DNA of 64,000 nt from the NCBI GenBank assembly GCA_009602735.1, contig WELA01003638.1, forward strand, positions 343,606 through 407,605, in the 5' to 3' direction. The stretch is from Mesotaenium endlicherianum (lineage: Eukaryota > Streptophyta > Zygnematophyceae > Zygnematales > Mesotaeniaceae). This document shows, in pieces, positions 62,188 to 64,000 of this stretch. Numbering within the stretch: the first letter of the stretch is position 1; each line of letters starts with the position of its first letter. The notes beneath the pieces are model-generated. The model was not told where the DNA came from and ran no database searches. It worked only from the letters and a program-made list of their open reading frames with translations. The position numbers and the translations under genes are program-made.

Positions 62188-62907
62188 TGTAATGAATCAG
62201 TATATTGGTTGACATAATATTCATTTAAATAATATACTTCAATTAGTTCAGCCTGTCGTACTTTAGTTAATAATCAGTTTGCTGGACTTTATACTCAATA
62301 TCAGTTTAATGACTCGGCCGGAAGCAGCAGGCTGATGACAGCTTAAGTCAGCTTGCTGACACATTCTTTGACAGCTAGCTGACTTCCGTACTCGGTAGCA
62401 GCGAACTGCCTCGATATGCATCTAAGTGTGGTATGCTAGATGAATGGCCAGATGACATCCCTATGATGGATGGCGATTCGAGATGATGGGAGATGGCCGT
62501 GGATTTGGTTAACCGAGGTCCTACCAACGTGGTTAACTCCCGGGTAGGTGGTGCCATCGCACTGACCGTTGAACAGTAAACTCATTCCATGTACATATGC
62601 TAGGCATTGCTCTCGAGTTCGGCATTCGGAAACGAGGCCAACTCTCTTGTACAGCTTACTGAGAGACATCTGAATCCAAGGCGAGAAGCCATTGATACGC
62701 ACTGTCTTCTAACCTTGCTTATGTATGAGTTTACTGATTGCATTATTGATGCTGGTTTACTCGCATTTGACTTACGAGTGTCGTTCACTGCTAGTGTGTT
62801 GTCCTTTTGCCGTTTAATCAGTTAACGGAAAATCCATAAAGATTACTTGCTGATATAAAGATCTTTATTGATTGTTAATCGCCTATTTGGTAAGTCGATT
62901 CATTTCA
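62188..62907 (+). repeat. Right LTR of element 4
   Basis: 720 bases from TGTAATGAATCAGT to CGATTCATTTCA, inverted ends TG(T)AATGAATC. It is preceded by AAGTTGGAGGGAT, a short polypurine tract. It is nearly identical to 49887-50549 over the shared part. Confidence 0.92.
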
Positions 62908-62918
62908 ACTTGTTAGAT

Positions 62919-64000
62919 TGTTATGAATCAATATTATTGATGGTGTATTATTCATTTACATATAATAGTTAATTAAATTCAGTCTGCTGAACTTTAGTTA
63001 GTATTAAAGTTACAAAATTTTCAATGTTATTTAGTATAATGACTCAGTCGAGGGTAGCAAGCTGAAGTCAACTATAAGTCAGCTTGCTGACACATTCTTT
63101 GACAGTCAGCTGACTGCCGTACTTGGTGTCAGTAAATTGCCTAGTTATGTATCTAAGTATGATATGTTTATTGAAGACAAGGATCTTTGAACACAAGTGG
63201 TAGCTTCTTGAAAGAGAGATGGTTTTTTGAAAGTGAAAATATTTTTGGAATTTGGCAAGTACAAGAGTGATTTTCAAATGCCTTTCTATGTCCCAACTCT
63301 TGTTTATATACTTGGTACATGAATAATTTTTAGGATGGTGCATGTTGATGTGTTGGCACCCAACACATCCCAATACTTGCCACTTCTTTCTAGAATATTG
63401 TACACATGTCATTTTGACCTAAAATTGGCATATATGACTTTTGCCACATGGAGTTCTTTTAGGTCCTTCCTCTGACTTCAAAAATGCCTTAGAAGATTCC
63501 AAGGACACGAACCAAGTCGCTAGAGTATCTATTCACACTTGAATTCACACAAAACTACTCTAGAAATATTCAAAAGCATTAAAATAAAAACAATTAGTAT
63601 ATTTTAAATCATATCACTACAAAGTGGATGGCGATTCGAGATGAGGGGAAAGAGCTGTGGATTTGGTTAGCCAAGTTCCTACCGACGTGGCCGACACCCG
63701 GGTAGGCGGCGCCATCGCACTTGCCGTTGAGCAGTAAACTCATTCCATGTACATAGGTTAGGTACTGCCCTCGTGTTCGGCATTCGAAAACAAGACCAAC
63801 TCTCCGTACCGCTTATTGAGAGAATATATGAATCCAAGGCTAGAAGTTATTACACGAACTGCCTCTTAACCTTGCTTATGTATGAGTTTACTGATGGCAT
63901 GATTGATGCTCGTTTACTTGCATTTGACTTGTGATTATCGCTATGCTAGTTGTGGAGTCTTTTGTTGAAAATACCATGTTGATATAAAGATCTTTGATCA
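62919..64000 (+). repeat. Older element 4-family LTR, interrupted
   Basis: Starts TGTTATGAATCAATATT 11 bases after the element 4 LTR and follows that LTR's sequence with many differences. It is interrupted at 63168-63621 and then resumes (AAGTGGATGGCGATTCGAGATG) to the window end. The copy is clearly older than the element 4 LTRs. Confidence 0.85.
63168..63621 (-). mobile_element. Element 3-family LTR nested in the older LTR
   Basis: Reverse-orientation match to the element 3 LTR (ATTGAAGACAAGGATCTTTG ... ATATCACTACA), more divergent than the copy at 22960 and lacking about its first 45 plus-strand bases. It sits inside the older element 4-family LTR. Confidence 0.85.

Larger units (their letters stand above)
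49887..62907 (+). mobile_element. Element 4: chromodomain Ty3/gypsy LTR retrotransposon with an extra 3' coding region
   Basis: Left LTR (49887-50549, lacking its first part), primer site (50551-50562), gag (50584-52062), protease, RT, RNase H, integrase and chromodomain (to 55865), then about 6.3 kb with an accessory coding region interrupted by a hAT transposon, and the right LTR (62188-62907). The two LTRs are nearly identical over their shared part, so the insertion is young. The element is broken, with about three or four interruptions in pol besides the hAT insertion. Confidence 0.9.

Overview
The window is nuclear DNA of a streptophyte. The clearest marker is a zinc-finger homeodomain (ZF-HD) transcription factor, a family typical of the land plant/charophyte lineage. 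Host genes have short introns with ordinary GT-AG borders, and most other DNA is LTR retrotransposon. Together with the DNA-methyltransferase-bearing Ty3/gypsy elements this fits a charophyte alga or another early-diverging streptophyte. The species cannot be fixed from the sequence alone.

Layout. 0-5.7 kb: a host pair read outward, a minus-strand gene for a membrane-anchored protein (first exon 667-1143) and a five-exon phytanoyl-CoA dioxygenase-like gene (2046-4030). 5.8-13.4 kb: element 1, a plus-strand Ty3/gypsy retrotransposon carrying a C5 DNA methyltransferase before its reverse transcriptase and a PHD finger after its integrase. 13.4-28.5 kb: an old minus-strand composite, element 2, with the same unusual cargo but a different methyltransferase. 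It was hit by three later insertions that survive as solo LTRs, each with a perfect 5-bp target duplication. 28.5-42.9 kb: a host island with the four-exon ZF-HD gene (30918-33085), a probable multi-exon minus-strand gene that may be an RPA34-like RNA polymerase I subunit (34055-36684), and a two-exon glycine-rich membrane protein resembling the cadmium-induced AS8 family (38084-39155). A (TA)n tract of about 400 bp follows. 43.0-49.3 kb: element 3, a nearly whole chromodomain Ty3/gypsy element. 49.9-62.9 kb: element 4, a second chromodomain Ty3/gypsy element with an extra coding region after pol. A 4.2-kb hAT DNA transposon with an 8-bp target duplication sits in that extra region. 62.9-64 kb: an older LTR of the element 4 family, itself interrupted by an LTR of the element 3 family.

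The most interesting system is the pair of retrotransposons that combine a DNA-methylation 'writer' with a PHD-type chromatin 'reader', in place of the chromodomain that elements 3 and 4 use. Methyltransferase capture by Ty3/gypsy elements has been reported in charophytes. The pairing with a PHD finger, and two unlike methyltransferases side by side in one locus, deserve follow-up. Assembly caution: a 75-N gap at 27681-27755, a 10-N gap at 49526-49535 flanked by a near-identical duplication of about 590 bp, and scattered single Ns in element 4.
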